Source: Bacteroidota bacterium (lineage in GTDB: Bacteria; Bacteroidota; Bacteroidia; Chitinophagales; Chitinophagaceae). Taken from it: a stretch of 64,000 bases of DNA. The notes beneath the pieces are model-generated. The model had not been told where the DNA came from. It saw only the letters and a list, made by a program, of their open reading frames with translations, and made no database searches. This document shows positions 16,805 to 25,154 of the stretch, one piece after another. Numbering within the stretch: the stretch's first letter is position 1; each line of letters begins with the position of its first letter. The stretch lies in NCBI GenBank assembly GCA_018267965.1, contig JAFDXK010000002.1, positions 806,001 to 870,000 on the forward strand. Reading direction: 5' to 3'. Position numbers and translations under genes: made by a program.

Positions 16805-16898
16805 CAATTGCTCAATGTGTAACTGCATTATTACTAAGTCTTATTGCATTATAAATATCTGTAATTGAGCAATTGAGTTATTGAGTTATTGAGCAATT
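16805..16898. repeat. Four tandem 8-bp repeats with an upstream inverted copy
   Basis: Four perfect-length units ATTGAGCA, ATTGAGTT, ATTGAGTT, ATTGAGCA run from 16864 to 16895, followed by ATT. Upstream at 16805-16816 lies CAATTGCTCAAT, the exact reverse complement of the first 12 bases of the array, so a 12-bp stem with a 47-nt loop is possible. It occupies the fabG-fabH intergenic space just before the fabH promoter box. Confidence 0.8.
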
Positions 16899-16906
16899 AA
16901 AAAAAC

Positions 16907-16914
16907 TAACTTTG
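16907..16914 (+). promoter_or_regulatory. -7 promoter box of fabH
   Basis: TAACTTTG is an exact TAnnTTTG match 19 bp before the fabH ATG at 16934, directly after the 8-bp repeat array. A TTG within the array could serve as the -33 element, but its spacing is imperfect. Confidence 0.6.
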
Positions 16915-16933
16915 CATCCTTAAAGAATAATTA

Positions 16934-17950
16934 ATGCAGAAGATTCACGCTGCGATAACAGCTGTAGGCGGTTATGTTCCCGACTACATATTGACGAACC
17001 AAGAGCTTGAGACCATAGTAGATACTACAGACGAATGGATTACTACCCGTACAGGCATTAAAGAACGACACATACTGAAAGGCGAAGGCAAGGGCTCATC
17101 TGATATAGCAGTTGAGGCGGTAAAAGAATTACTTAAAAAACGCCCTGATGTAAAACCCGAAGATATTGAACTGCTGATATGCGCTACTACTACGCCCGAT
17201 ATGCAGTTTCCGGCTACTGCCAATATCATTACCGATAAAGCAGGATTAGTAAACGCTTTTGGTTACGACGTGAATGCCGCATGCAGCGGCTTTTTGTTTG
17301 CGCTGAATACAGGTGCGCAATTCATAACCAACGGCACCTATAAGAAAGTGATAGTAGTGGGTGTAGACAAAATGAGTTCTATACTCAACTATGAAGACCG
17401 TACTACCTGCATCATCTTTGGTGATGGCGGTGGTGCCGTGTTGTTAGAACCTAACGACGAGGGCAACGGTATTATAGATGCGATACTGAAAAGTGACGGC
17501 GCAGGCCGTGCACACTTGCACCAAAAAGCAGGTGGTTCTGCCAAGCCTGCCAGTTTGGAAACAGTGATGAATAAAGAGCATTATGTGTACCAGGAAGGAC
17601 AAACAGTGTTCAAGTTTGCGGTAAAAAATATGGCTGATGTTGCCCACCAGATAATGGAGCGCAATGCCCTCACTGCCGAGAATGTAGCATGGCTGGTACC
17701 TCATCAGGCTAATAAACGTATCATAGCTGCTACATCAGAACGCATGGGGCTGCCTGATGAAAAAGTAATGCTGAACATTGAGCGTTATGGTAATACCACC
17801 AATGGTACATTACCTCTCTGCCTGTGGGATTATGAAAAGCAATTGAAGAAAGGAGATAACATAGTACTGGCTGCATTTGGTGGTGGCTTTACATGGGGTG
17901 CTACTTATATCAAGTGGGCATATGATGGGGCTAAGTATAGTCTTAAGTAG
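16934..17950 (+). CDS. fabH: Beta-ketoacyl-ACP synthase III
   Basis: A 338-aa condensing enzyme that starts fatty acid synthesis by joining acyl-CoA to malonyl-ACP. The catalytic triad is visible: Cys117 in N-A-A-C-S-G-F, His257 in V-P-H-Q-A-N, and Asn287 in E-R-Y-G-N-T-T-N. The start (G-x-Y-V-P-D-Y-I-L-T-N-Q-E-L) is typical. Bacteroidota often carry several FabH paralogs for branched primers; specificity cannot be told here. It follows fabG and ends at a strong terminator. Confidence 0.94.
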   Translation: MQKIHAAITAVGGYVPDYILTNQELETIVDTTDEWITTRTGIKERHILKGEGKGSSDIAVEAVKELLKKRPDVKPEDIELLICATTTPDMQFPATANIITDKAGLVNAFGYDVNAACSGFLFALNTGAQFITNGTYKKVIVVGVDKMSSILNYEDRTTCIIFGDGGGAVLLEPNDEGNGIIDAILKSDGAGRAHLHQKAGGSAKPASLETVMNKEHYVYQEGQTVFKFAVKNMADVAHQIMERNALTAENVAWLVPHQANKRIIAATSERMGLPDEKVMLNIERYGNTTNGTLPLCLWDYEKQLKKGDNIVLAAFGGGFTWGATYIKWAYDGAKYSLK

Positions 17951-17975
17951 AAAGTAATAAGTAGTAAGATATTAG

Positions 17976-18002
17976 AGCCTGTGCGAAAGTGCAGGCTTTT
18001 TT
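17976..18002 (+). terminator. Rho-independent terminator after fabH
   Basis: AGCCTGtgc-gaaa-gtgCAGGCT forms a 9-bp stem (with two G-T pairs) capped by a GAAA tetraloop and followed by TTTTTT, 25 bp past the fabH stop. Confidence 0.85.
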
Positions 18003-18040
18003 GTTTTATGTAAGTTCCCTGTGAGGAGATTTAGGGGACA

Positions 18041-18070
18041 ATTAAAAAGCCCGCCTATCAGACGAGCTTT
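18041..18070 (-). terminator. Terminator of the small lipoprotein genes
   Basis: On the minus strand AAAGCTCGTC-tgata-GGCGGGCTTT (18046-18070) forms a 10-bp stem with two G-T pairs and is followed by TTAAT. It lies 25 bp beyond the stop of the 66-aa lipoprotein gene. Confidence 0.75.
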
Positions 18071-18095
18071 GTATTAAATGTTGTAAGTAACAATA

Positions 18096-18296
18096 TCATT
18101 GCAATACGCAAATTCTATCGCTGTTTGATTTTGCTACACAAGTAGTAGCAGCGGCATCTTTGTTCACACCGCGTACTGTAGATGTAGTTTCTAAACCGCT
18201 AGAGTACTCTTCGCATACACAATTGTATTTTTTACCACAAGAGGCACCGCCAATCAATAATGTACCGAGAGCAATAAAGTAAATAACTTTTTTCAT
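18096..18296 (-). CDS. Small cysteine-containing lipoprotein (66 aa)
   Basis: A 66-aa protein with a lipobox (L-L-I-G-G-A-S-C near residue 20), then K-K-Y-N-C-V-C-E and further cysteines near positions 53 and 64. The layout (lipid-anchored Cys, C-x-C pair, central V-N-K-D-A-A-A segment, terminal Cys-rich tail) is shared with the neighbouring 68-aa gene, so the two look like diverged copies. Function unknown. Size suggests a small periplasm-facing surface protein. Confidence 0.7.
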   Translation of the reverse strand: MKKVIYFIALGTLLIGGASCGKKYNCVCEEYSSGLETTSTVRGVNKDAAATTCVAKSNSDRICVLQ

Positions 18297-18356
18297 ATCT
18301 GTTTTTTAGTTGTTGCAAATTTATCACTAACGGTAACAATAACCAATAATGCTATG

Positions 18357-18563
18357 TTATTTTGTTACTAAGCAATTGATGGTAGCACTGCCGTATTGTT
18401 CACACTGTGGGCGTGCTGTGTGCTCACTCATCGATTTAATGTCGTTTTTGTAGGTCACTTTGTTGCTGGTAGTATCTGTACAGGTGCAATGCCATGTTTT
18501 ATTGCATGATGTGCCTGTGTAAGCTGCAGTAAAAAGCATGGCTGTAATAAGGATGTATTTCAT
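18357..18563 (-). CDS. Small cysteine-containing lipoprotein (68 aa), paralog of its neighbour
   Basis: A 68-aa protein starting at ATG 18563, where a signal peptide begins (MKYILITAMLFTAAYTGTSC). An in-frame upstream codon at 18593 would add ten hydrophilic residues before the signal and is rejected. After the lipid Cys it has W-H-C-T-C-T and later Cys near 54 and 64, matching the layout of the adjacent 66-aa protein. Both lie on the minus strand 60 bp apart, so they form a tandem pair. Function unknown. Confidence 0.68.
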   Translation of the reverse strand: MKYILITAMLFTAAYTGTSCNKTWHCTCTDTTSNKVTYKNDIKSMSEHTARPQCEQYGSATINCLVTK

Positions 18564-18606
18564 TCGATGGTCGTTTTGCTGTTGTGAATCCAAAACTGTG
18601 CCAATG

Positions 18607-18948
18607 TTATTCTATACGGTATTTGTCCGCCAGTTTTTTTGGTGCTACAGTGCAGTAGGCAACCGTCAATACATCCTTCAGCATCTCTTTGCGTATTTTA
18701 GGCAGGTGCACATTCGTCCATCCGTGTTTGCCCCATGCGTTGGGTACGGCATGTATCACTTCTTTATCAAAACTGCAAAACACATCCTGGTCTATTGGTG
18801 ACAGCCTGACAGTGATGCGTTTTTCTTTTTCGTTCATGGTGGCAAATATCTTTTTGCCCACACGGAAAGAAGTCAATTCGAAGTGAGGTGCTTCACTCAC
18901 TTCATCAAAAGCTAATGCCAGTTCGCGTGTTGTTTTTATGGAGACCAT
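18607..18948 (-). CDS. MmcQ/YjbR family protein
   Basis: A 113-aa cytoplasmic protein of the MmcQ/YjbR group, with the usual F-E-L-T-S-F-R-V-G-K-K-I-F-A-T-M, L-S-P-I-D-Q-D-V-F, and W-G-K-H-G-W-T-N-V-H-L-P pattern ending in a helix A-Y-x-x-V-A-P-K-K-L. The fold is a CyaY-like double-wing; some members were described as DNA-binding, but no role is proven. It starts 10 bp after the rlmN stop, so it is probably co-transcribed with rlmN. Confidence 0.87.
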   Translation of the reverse strand: MVSIKTTRELALAFDEVSEAPHFELTSFRVGKKIFATMNEKEKRITVRLSPIDQDVFCSFDKEVIHAVPNAWGKHGWTNVHLPKIRKEMLKDVLTVAYCTVAPKKLADKYRIE

Positions 18949-18958
18949 TAATTAGTAT

Positions 18959-19999
18959 CTACATTTTATGGTCCACATTAGCCAGTTGCCCGCAGGCAGC
19001 ATCAATGTCTTTGCCACGGCTACGGCGCAGGCGTGCATTTACACGTTTGCTCTCCAGGTATTTCATGAATTGCTCTACCACATCATCTTCGGGTTTGGTA
19101 AAACGTGCTTTTTCTATGCTGTTGTATTCGATGATATTCACCAGGTCAACAGGTACCTGCTTGTATAGCTGCACCAGTTCGTCAGCATCTGATATACCAT
19201 CGTTAAAATCTTTGAATAGGATATATTCAAACGTTATCTCGTTTTTGGTTTGCTTGTAGAAATAATTGAGTGCGTCAACAAGGTCTTCCAAATTACTCGT
19301 CTCATTAATAGGCATGATCTTATCGCGCTTGTGGTCGTTGGCAGCGTGTAAGGATAAGGCGAGTTTAAAACGCACACCATCATCACCCAGTTGACGAATC
19401 ATTTTACTGATGCCTGCTGTTGATACCGTTATGCGCCTCGGGCTCATACCCAAACCATCGGGCGAAGTGATTTTATCAATCGCCTTCAATACGTTTTTAT
19501 AATTCAGCAAAGGTTCGCCCATCCCCATGAACACGATATTGGTAATGCCCTTGCCATAGTGCTGCAATGCTTGTTCGTTAGCCAGTGTCACTTCGTCTAC
19601 TATCTCATCAAAATCGATATTGCGTTTGCGCTCCATAAAACCTGTAGCACAAAATTTACACGCCAATGAGCAGCCCACCTGGCTCGAAACGCAAACCGTC
19701 AACCTTTTTTCAGTAGGTATCAGCACACTTTCTACAAAATGCCCGTCGTGCAGCATCAGGCGGTTTTTAATGGTGCCATCGCTGCTGAACTGGCTATGGT
19801 GCACCTTTACTTTTGGTATATAATATTGCTCTGAGAGCTTCTCTCTCAATGATTTAGATAAATTGGTCATATCAGCAATGCTTGCCGCGTGTTTCTGCCA
19901 TATCCATTCGTACACCTGTTTTGCCCTGAATTTTGGTTCGTCCAGGTCAAAAACCAGCTTCTCCAAATCCTGCAAACTGCAATTCCTGATATTTTTCAT
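18959..19999 (-). CDS. rlmN: Dual-specificity 23S rRNA/tRNA adenine C2-methyltransferase
   Basis: A 346-aa radical SAM enzyme. The cluster-binding Cys110-x3-Cys114-x2-Cys117 lies in V-G-C-S-L-A-C-K-F-C-A-T-G, which is diagnostic for RlmN/Cfr. The F-M-G-M-G-E-P-L-L-N segment, R-R-I-T-V-S-T-A-G and the C-terminal Cys336 (D-A-A-C-G-Q-L), which takes part in methyl transfer, are all present. It methylates A2503 of 23S rRNA and A37 of some tRNAs. Start ATG 19999; normal length. Confidence 0.95.
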   Translation of the reverse strand: MKNIRNCSLQDLEKLVFDLDEPKFRAKQVYEWIWQKHAASIADMTNLSKSLREKLSEQYYIPKVKVHHSQFSSDGTIKNRLMLHDGHFVESVLIPTEKRLTVCVSSQVGCSLACKFCATGFMERKRNIDFDEIVDEVTLANEQALQHYGKGITNIVFMGMGEPLLNYKNVLKAIDKITSPDGLGMSPRRITVSTAGISKMIRQLGDDGVRFKLALSLHAANDHKRDKIMPINETSNLEDLVDALNYFYKQTKNEITFEYILFKDFNDGISDADELVQLYKQVPVDLVNIIEYNSIEKARFTKPEDDVVEQFMKYLESKRVNARLRRSRGKDIDAACGQLANVDHKM

Positions 20000-20122
20000 G
20001 GCGCAAAGGTACGATATAGAAAAATGGGTTATAAAAACATTAATCTTTCTTAAAAAAGCCCCAAAACACTATATGTGTTAAGTATTTTTTTATATTTTGT
20101 TTGTCCAAATAATACTATTCAT

Positions 20123-21124
20123 ATGAAGATCTTACGTTTTTTATTAATCCTTATTTTAATACTTGCTGCAGGGTATTTAGTGCTTTGTGCAGTATCTGAT
20201 AAGGAATTAAAAGTTGAGCGTACTACAATGATAAGCGCTCCTAAAGCAGTTGTTTTTGAACAAATGGTAAAATTCAAGAATTGGGATAACTGGAGCCCAT
20301 GGAAAGAACAGGATTCTACCATCACATCAGATATCACAGGCACAGACGGTGAAAAAGGTAGCGTATACCATTACGTTGGTAAAAATAGTGGTGAAGGAAA
20401 GAGCATCAATGAGGGTGTGAGTGATGGCGAAATGAAATATACAATGGAGTTTATTAAACCTTTCAAATCTGTAGCTGATGGTTATTATAAAGCTGCTGAA
20501 GAAGGCGGACAAACAAAGGCATCATGGTATTTCCACCAGGAAATTGGCTTCTTCATGCGTGGTTTTGCGGCATTGATGATTAAACCGATGCTGGAAAAAA
20601 GTTTTGAACGCGGCTTAGAGCTGATGAAAATATATTGTGAGGCACATAAAGAGGCGGCACCTGCTGCTAATAATAGTATGACCATCACTGAAACCGATTA
20701 TGCAGCACATATATATGCCGGTGTAAGAGCCAATGTAAAATGGGCAGATATGCATAAGTTCTTTGGAGATGCATACGCATTAGTTGGTAAAGAAGCAGGC
20801 CAGAGTATTGCAGGCCCTGCAAGTGGTTTATACTGGACTTGGGATACAACAAAGATGGAGGCGAACATGATGGCATGTTTCCCGGTAAAGGATGAAAAAC
20901 CTGTAAAAGGCGCAACAATAGAAAAAGTAGCTGCGGGCAAAGCATATATGATGCATTATGTAGGCCCTTATGGCGGTTTTATGGCTGCGCACAATGCTAT
21001 GCATGCTAAACTGGTTGCAGATAAAAAAGAACACAGGCTGGTAATTGAAGAATACATCAAGACCGCTGATAACGAAACTGATAGTAATAAATACGAAACC
21101 AATATATATTACTTGTTAAAATAA
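20123..21124 (+). CDS. SRPBCC - GyrI-like two-domain protein
   Basis: A 333-aa protein with one N-terminal membrane helix (I-L-R-F-L-L-I-L-I-L-I-L-A-A-G-Y-L-V-L), then an SRPBCC (START-like) domain at about 25-175 (E-R-T-T-M-I-S-A-P-K-A-V-V-F-E-Q-M), then a GyrI/SOUL-like effector-binding domain from about 190 (Y-A-G-V-R-A-N-V... K-A-Y-M-M-H-Y-V-G-P-Y). Both domains bind small hydrophobic ligands in other proteins; the ligand is unknown here. An in-frame ATG at 20075 lies in AT-rich non-coding sequence, so 20123 is preferred. Confidence 0.82.
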   Translation: MKILRFLLILILILAAGYLVLCAVSDKELKVERTTMISAPKAVVFEQMVKFKNWDNWSPWKEQDSTITSDITGTDGEKGSVYHYVGKNSGEGKSINEGVSDGEMKYTMEFIKPFKSVADGYYKAAEEGGQTKASWYFHQEIGFFMRGFAALMIKPMLEKSFERGLELMKIYCEAHKEAAPAANNSMTITETDYAAHIYAGVRANVKWADMHKFFGDAYALVGKEAGQSIAGPASGLYWTWDTTKMEANMMACFPVKDEKPVKGATIEKVAAGKAYMMHYVGPYGGFMAAHNAMHAKLVADKKEHRLVIEEYIKTADNETDSNKYETNIYYLLK

Positions 21125-21142
21125 ACATTCTGAATAAGTTGA

Positions 21143-21174
21143 AGCCGCCGGTACAATCTATCGGCGGCTTTTTC
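21143..21174 (+). terminator. Rho-independent terminator after the SRPBCC-GyrI gene
   Basis: AGCCGCCG (21143-21150) pairs with CGGCGGCT (21162-21169) and is followed by TTTT. Good stem, 19 bp beyond the stop. Confidence 0.85.
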
Positions 21175-21221
21175 GTTATTAAGGATACCCAACTTATATT
21201 CGCAGACTGTATCGTGCCTGA

Positions 21222-23162
21222 ATGAAGCTATCTGTAATTATTGTCAACTATAACGTCAAGTATTTTCTTGAGGTATGCCTGCACAGTGTGTTCAGGGCAG
21301 CCTCGGGTATAGCTGCCGAGGTGATAGTAGTAGATAATGACTCGAAAGATGGCAGCATAGCCATGATAAAGAGTAAATATCCGCAGGTAAGGTTAATTGA
21401 GAATAAAGAAAACGTGGGCTTTGGTAAAGCCAACAACCAGGGAGTAGAGATAGCACAAGGAGAGTACATCCTCTTCCTGAACCCCGATACCGTAATGCCC
21501 GAAGATTTCTTTACCAAAATGCTGGGGTATATGGATGCACATCCTGAGGCCGGCAGCATAGGCCCTAAGCTGATTGATGGTAAAGGACAGTTTGCACCTG
21601 ATGGAAAGAAATCTTTTCCTTCATTATCGGTAGCCATATTCAAAACAACGGGTATCAATAAAATATTCAGCAAGTCGCCTTACTTCAATAAATATTATGC
21701 AGTACATATAGGCGATAACGAAACTGCTGCTGTAGAAGTATTGTCAGGTTGCTGTATGCTGGTGCGCAAAACAGTGATTGATAAAATAGGCGGAGCATTT
21801 GATGAAGACTATTTTATGTATTGCGAGGATGTAGACCTTTCATGGCGCATCAAACAGGCAGGATATCAGAATGTTTACTACCCCGAAGCAACACTCATAC
21901 ATTATAAAGGAGAAAGCACACGCAAGGCCACATTGTCTTATGTGCGTATTTTCAACGAAGCACTGGTAACGTTTGTAAAGAAACATTATAGCAAAAGCAA
22001 TGCGCGTCTGTTTATACTGTTCATCAATGTAGGTATCGTATTGAGGGCAGTGTTGAGTGCTGTAAAGCAAGTGCTGAAAGTATTACGTATGCCTATGTTC
22101 GACGCGTTGATATTATTGGCTACACTATCCATCATGACCAATTTTTGGGTAGAGACAGTTAAGAATATTAACCCCATCCCGCTCAGTTCGGTGGCTATCA
22201 CCTTCCCTGTATATATCGGTCTGTGGTTATTGAGTCTGTATATGAATGGCGCTTACGACCAATCGTACCGTGCACTGCGTGTGATACGTGCTATGATAAT
22301 AGGTACAGTAGTGATACTGGCTTTCTATGGCTTACTACCAGCTGAACTCAGATACTCAAGGGCTATTATTGTGTTCAGTGGTTTTGCAGGCACAGTATCT
22401 ATGCTGGCTTTGCACGAGTTGTTTTACCGTCTGGGTATTTTCAAATTCATACCTTACGACAAGCTGCCACGTAAAGCTATTATTATAGCGGGAGAAGACG
22501 CTTATAAAGAAACTGCAGGTACATTGCAACGTGTACATTATGCTCCTGAATTATCAGGGCGCATCAGTAGTACTACAGATAAGGGTAATGCATTGGCATC
22601 AATCAACGAAATGAAACCTTTGCTATACACCGCAGGCATCAATGAGGTGATTTTTTGCGTGAATGATTTACATTACTCAGAGATATTCGCACAGATGCAG
22701 CATTGCGGTGCGGAGTATGAATACAAAATTCATATACCGGGTAGCAATAGTTTTGTAGGCAGCAACAGCAGCCATACCGCAGGCGATTTATATACACTCG
22801 ATAAACGCTATAACCTTTCTAAGTTTTCGCAACAGCGCAATAAACGCATATTGGATATAGGCTTTGCCCTTTTCTTTTTACTTACTTATCCGCTAACATT
22901 GTTTTTTGTACGGAATACCTTCCAGTTTTGGGTAAACAGTGTAAAAGTGCTGGCAGGCAGCAGAACATGGGTAGGTTACAGCCACCCTACGAAGTACCTG
23001 CCTTATATGCGTGCTGGTATTATAAAACCTTATTTTATGATGAAGGATTATGCGCCTTCAAAAGATATTGAAGAACAGATGGATAGTGTCTATGCCCAAC
23101 AGTACACACCCGGCGCAGATATAACCCTGATACTTAAGAATTTTAAATATTTGGGTGGGTAG
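21222..23162 (+). CDS. GT2 glycosyltransferase fused to a degenerate sugar-phosphotransferase-like membrane domain
   Basis: A 646-aa protein. Residues 1-240 form a family 2 glycosyltransferase: L-S-V-I-I-V-N-Y-N-V, V-V-D-N-D-S-K-D-G-S, G-F-G-K-A-N-N-Q-G, F-L-N-P-D-T, and E-D-V-D-L-S-W-R. Four or five membrane segments follow (about 265-400), then a nucleotide-fold segment (K-A-I-I-I-A-G-E-D). The end from about 540 resembles WcaJ-type polyprenyl-phosphate sugar transferases (N-K-R-I-L-D-I-G-F-A-L and G-S-R-T-W-V-G-Y), but the usual V-G-P-R-P core is altered. It probably works at the membrane in polysaccharide or glycolipid assembly; the second domain may be inactive. Confidence 0.8.
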   Translation: MKLSVIIVNYNVKYFLEVCLHSVFRAASGIAAEVIVVDNDSKDGSIAMIKSKYPQVRLIENKENVGFGKANNQGVEIAQGEYILFLNPDTVMPEDFFTKMLGYMDAHPEAGSIGPKLIDGKGQFAPDGKKSFPSLSVAIFKTTGINKIFSKSPYFNKYYAVHIGDNETAAVEVLSGCCMLVRKTVIDKIGGAFDEDYFMYCEDVDLSWRIKQAGYQNVYYPEATLIHYKGESTRKATLSYVRIFNEALVTFVKKHYSKSNARLFILFINVGIVLRAVLSAVKQVLKVLRMPMFDALILLATLSIMTNFWVETVKNINPIPLSSVAITFPVYIGLWLLSLYMNGAYDQSYRALRVIRAMIIGTVVILAFYGLLPAELRYSRAIIVFSGFAGTVSMLALHELFYRLGIFKFIPYDKLPRKAIIIAGEDAYKETAGTLQRVHYAPELSGRISSTTDKGNALASINEMKPLLYTAGINEVIFCVNDLHYSEIFAQMQHCGAEYEYKIHIPGSNSFVGSNSSHTAGDLYTLDKRYNLSKFSQQRNKRILDIGFALFFLLTYPLTLFFVRNTFQFWVNSVKVLAGSRTWVGYSHPTKYLPYMRAGIIKPYFMMKDYAPSKDIEEQMDSVYAQQYTPGADITLILKNFKYLGG

Positions 23163-23173
23163 AGAAAATAGAT

Positions 23174-23203
23174 TTTGCAGAAATAGGAAAACGATTATTT
23201 TTG
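23174..23203 (+). promoter_or_regulatory. Promoter of tRNA-Asn
   Basis: TTTG at 23174-23177 and TATTTTTG at 23196-23203 match the Bacteroidota -33/-7 consensus with an 18-bp gap. The 17 bases TATTTTTGCAATCCCAA are identical to those in front of tRNA-Phe at 59702. Confidence 0.8.
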
Positions 23204-23218
23204 CAATCCCAATTGAAT

Positions 23219-23292
23219 TCCTCCTTAGCTCAGTTGGTTAGAGCACCTGACTGTTAATCAGGGGGTCTCAGGTTCAAGTCCTGAAGGGGGAG
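23219..23292 (+). tRNA. tRNA-Asn (anticodon GTT)
   Basis: A 74-nt cloverleaf. Acceptor TCCTCCT pairs with AGGGGGA (one G-T), the D arm is GCTC-AGTTGGTTA-GAGC, the anticodon loop contains GTT, and the T arm is TCAGG-TTCAAGT-CCTGA. The discriminator base is G and CCA is not encoded. A strong hairpin terminator follows. Confidence 0.96.
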
Positions 23293-23302
23293 CTTGATTT
23301 AC

Positions 23303-23340
23303 AAAGGGTTATACTTTAGTATAACCCTTTGTTATTTTTT
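23303..23340 (+). terminator. Terminator after tRNA-Asn
   Basis: AAAGGGTTATACT and AGTATAACCCTTT (23303-23330) form a perfect 13-bp inverted repeat, followed by gTTATTTTTT. Confidence 0.88.
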
Positions 23341-23378
23341 GTTCTCCTATATTTCTCCAAATATTGAGGTTATTTAAA

Positions 23379-23403
23379 TAAAAAAGGCAGTACGAATACT
23401 GCC
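23379..23403 (-). terminator. Terminator of the multicopper oxidase cluster
   Basis: On the minus strand GGCAGTA-ttcg-TACTGCC (23386-23403) is followed by TTTTTT (A-run at 23380-23385 on plus). It lies 24 bp beyond the oxidase stop and ends the whole minus-strand cluster. Confidence 0.88.
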
Positions 23404-23427
23404 TTCAAATCTTATTTAAACACGGTA

Positions 23428-25143
23428 TTACTCCTTATTAATTTTTATCACTGTCCTTTCTCCATTGGCATCTGTAAGCTGTAACACGTAGTTACCTGCA
23501 ACAAGATTAGCTAAACTGATAGTTGTTTTATCCTGTATAGATTGTGCTTTATACACTTCCCTGCCAAACACATCATACAGTTGTATGGTGGTATTCTTGT
23601 TTAGTCCTTCAACGTGCAATTCATCGTGTGCAGGATTAGGATAAATATTCACAGAAATATTCATATTCGCATAGCCCTTAATCGACGTAGTTGAATCAAT
23701 AACAACAAATGACCCCATCATGCCCTCGTCCTCGTGGTGGAGTAAATGACAGTGATACATAAATGGCACGACAGGGTCGGCAAAATCTTCAAACTTGCTT
23801 ATAAACCTTAGCGTATCTCCCGGCATTACAAGCACAACATCTTTTTTACCCCTGTCAGATAGTGAGGGTGGATTGACATTAATATTAAGAACATTAAAAA
23901 ACACATCATGTATGTGAAATGGATGAGCAATAAGGGTTTTATTTATCAATTCCCATATTTCTGTCTGCCCAAGTTTTACAGTGTCATTAATTACTGTCAT
24001 GTCAAAAGATTTTCCATTCATCAAAAATGGGCCTTCTGTCATTTTGCTTGAATCTACTGGCGGTTGAGGTTCTAATAATATCCTGCGCACTTTCTGTGCT
24101 GTTGCAGGATTTATGGGTGTTTGTGCAATAAGTGTGGTTGGTGTTGTAGTAACCGGTGATGATGTTTGAGCTACAACATTTAACTGAAGAATATTGTAGT
24201 TACCTCCATTTAAAGGATTCAAATTATAATCCTGTATTGCAGCTGCGCCTGTTGCAACAATCGCAGCACCATGTATGCCATTCGGCAACTCTGCTCCATA
24301 ATTTTTCAAATAAACAGTTTGGCTTTGCATACCTGTAAGGTTCACCAATATTTCTGCACGTTCGCCGGGAGATAGTCTTATTCTGGTAAGTGTCGTAGCA
24401 GTATCAAGTAATCCATCATCAGTACCGATAAGTTTGAATGGTATATTGCCGCTAAACCCAAACAAATACGTTCTCATGGTAGAACCATTCAATAATCGCA
24501 TTCTGATAACCTGCGCCGGAGCATTCAGATAAGGATACATTGTGCCATTAACCATAATAGTTGAATCGTCTTCTGTAGCTATAGCAAGTTGCTTTAGCAC
24601 GTCAAAAGCTTTTGATTGCACTATTATCGGGAAATCATCTACTCCATATGTTCGAGGGAGTGTTAATGCTGCTTCTGCCACATCCTTTACTATTATCATA
24701 CCTGCAATCCCTTTCGTTACATGAAGCTCTGTTTTCATGTCGCCATGCGGATGATACCAATACGTAGCGGCATCGTTCATCACTTTGAAACGAGGACTCC
24801 ATGTGCTTGTAGGGGTAATGATTTGATGTGGTCCTCCATCCCATTTAGACGGCAAATGCAAACCATGCCAATGTATAGTAGTATTAACAGGCAAATTGTT
24901 GGTTACGTTAAATGTTACACTATCACCCTTATTAATAATAAGAGTTGGTGCCATCCAAACTCCATTGATACCATAAGTAGGTGTATTATATCCTGAATAA
25001 AAAGTTGTTGTTCCTGATTGAATGGTCAGGTTAAAATTTGTTCCTGTAAGAGCAGGTGGTATTGTTAATGGATTTTGAGCAACAGTACTCCATGTTGCAA
25101 ATATTAAAAGGCCTAATGTTATGTTTAATCTTAAAAAGTTCAT
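23428..25143 (-). CDS. Secreted multicopper oxidase with T9SS sorting domain
   Basis: A 571-aa exported enzyme (signal peptide ending V-A-Q near 23). All four copper-ligand blocks of laccase/CueO-type oxidases are present: H-W-H-G-L-H near 92, W-Y-H-P-H-G-D near 133, H-P-F-H-I-H near 417 and H-C-H-L-L-H-H-E-D-E-G-M-M near 475-487, with Met as axial ligand of the type 1 copper. From about 500 a T9SS sorting domain follows (I-N-I-Y-P-N-P-A). Such enzymes oxidise Cu(I), Fe(II), Mn(II), phenols or bilirubin with O2. It is the last gene of a minus-strand group with metal-linked members, so copper handling is likely. Confidence 0.92.
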   Translation of the reverse strand: MNFLRLNITLGLLIFATWSTVAQNPLTIPPALTGTNFNLTIQSGTTTFYSGYNTPTYGINGVWMAPTLIINKGDSVTFNVTNNLPVNTTIHWHGLHLPSKWDGGPHQIITPTSTWSPRFKVMNDAATYWYHPHGDMKTELHVTKGIAGMIIVKDVAEAALTLPRTYGVDDFPIIVQSKAFDVLKQLAIATEDDSTIMVNGTMYPYLNAPAQVIRMRLLNGSTMRTYLFGFSGNIPFKLIGTDDGLLDTATTLTRIRLSPGERAEILVNLTGMQSQTVYLKNYGAELPNGIHGAAIVATGAAAIQDYNLNPLNGGNYNILQLNVVAQTSSPVTTTPTTLIAQTPINPATAQKVRRILLEPQPPVDSSKMTEGPFLMNGKSFDMTVINDTVKLGQTEIWELINKTLIAHPFHIHDVFFNVLNINVNPPSLSDRGKKDVVLVMPGDTLRFISKFEDFADPVVPFMYHCHLLHHEDEGMMGSFVVIDSTTSIKGYANMNISVNIYPNPAHDELHVEGLNKNTTIQLYDVFGREVYKAQSIQDKTTISLANLVAGNYVLQLTDANGERTVIKINKE

Positions 25144-25154
25144 TTCTCAATAGT

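Noticed and set aside
16864-16898. Possible CRISPR-like repeat
   Set aside because: Units are 8 bp without spacers, so this is a simple tandem repeat.
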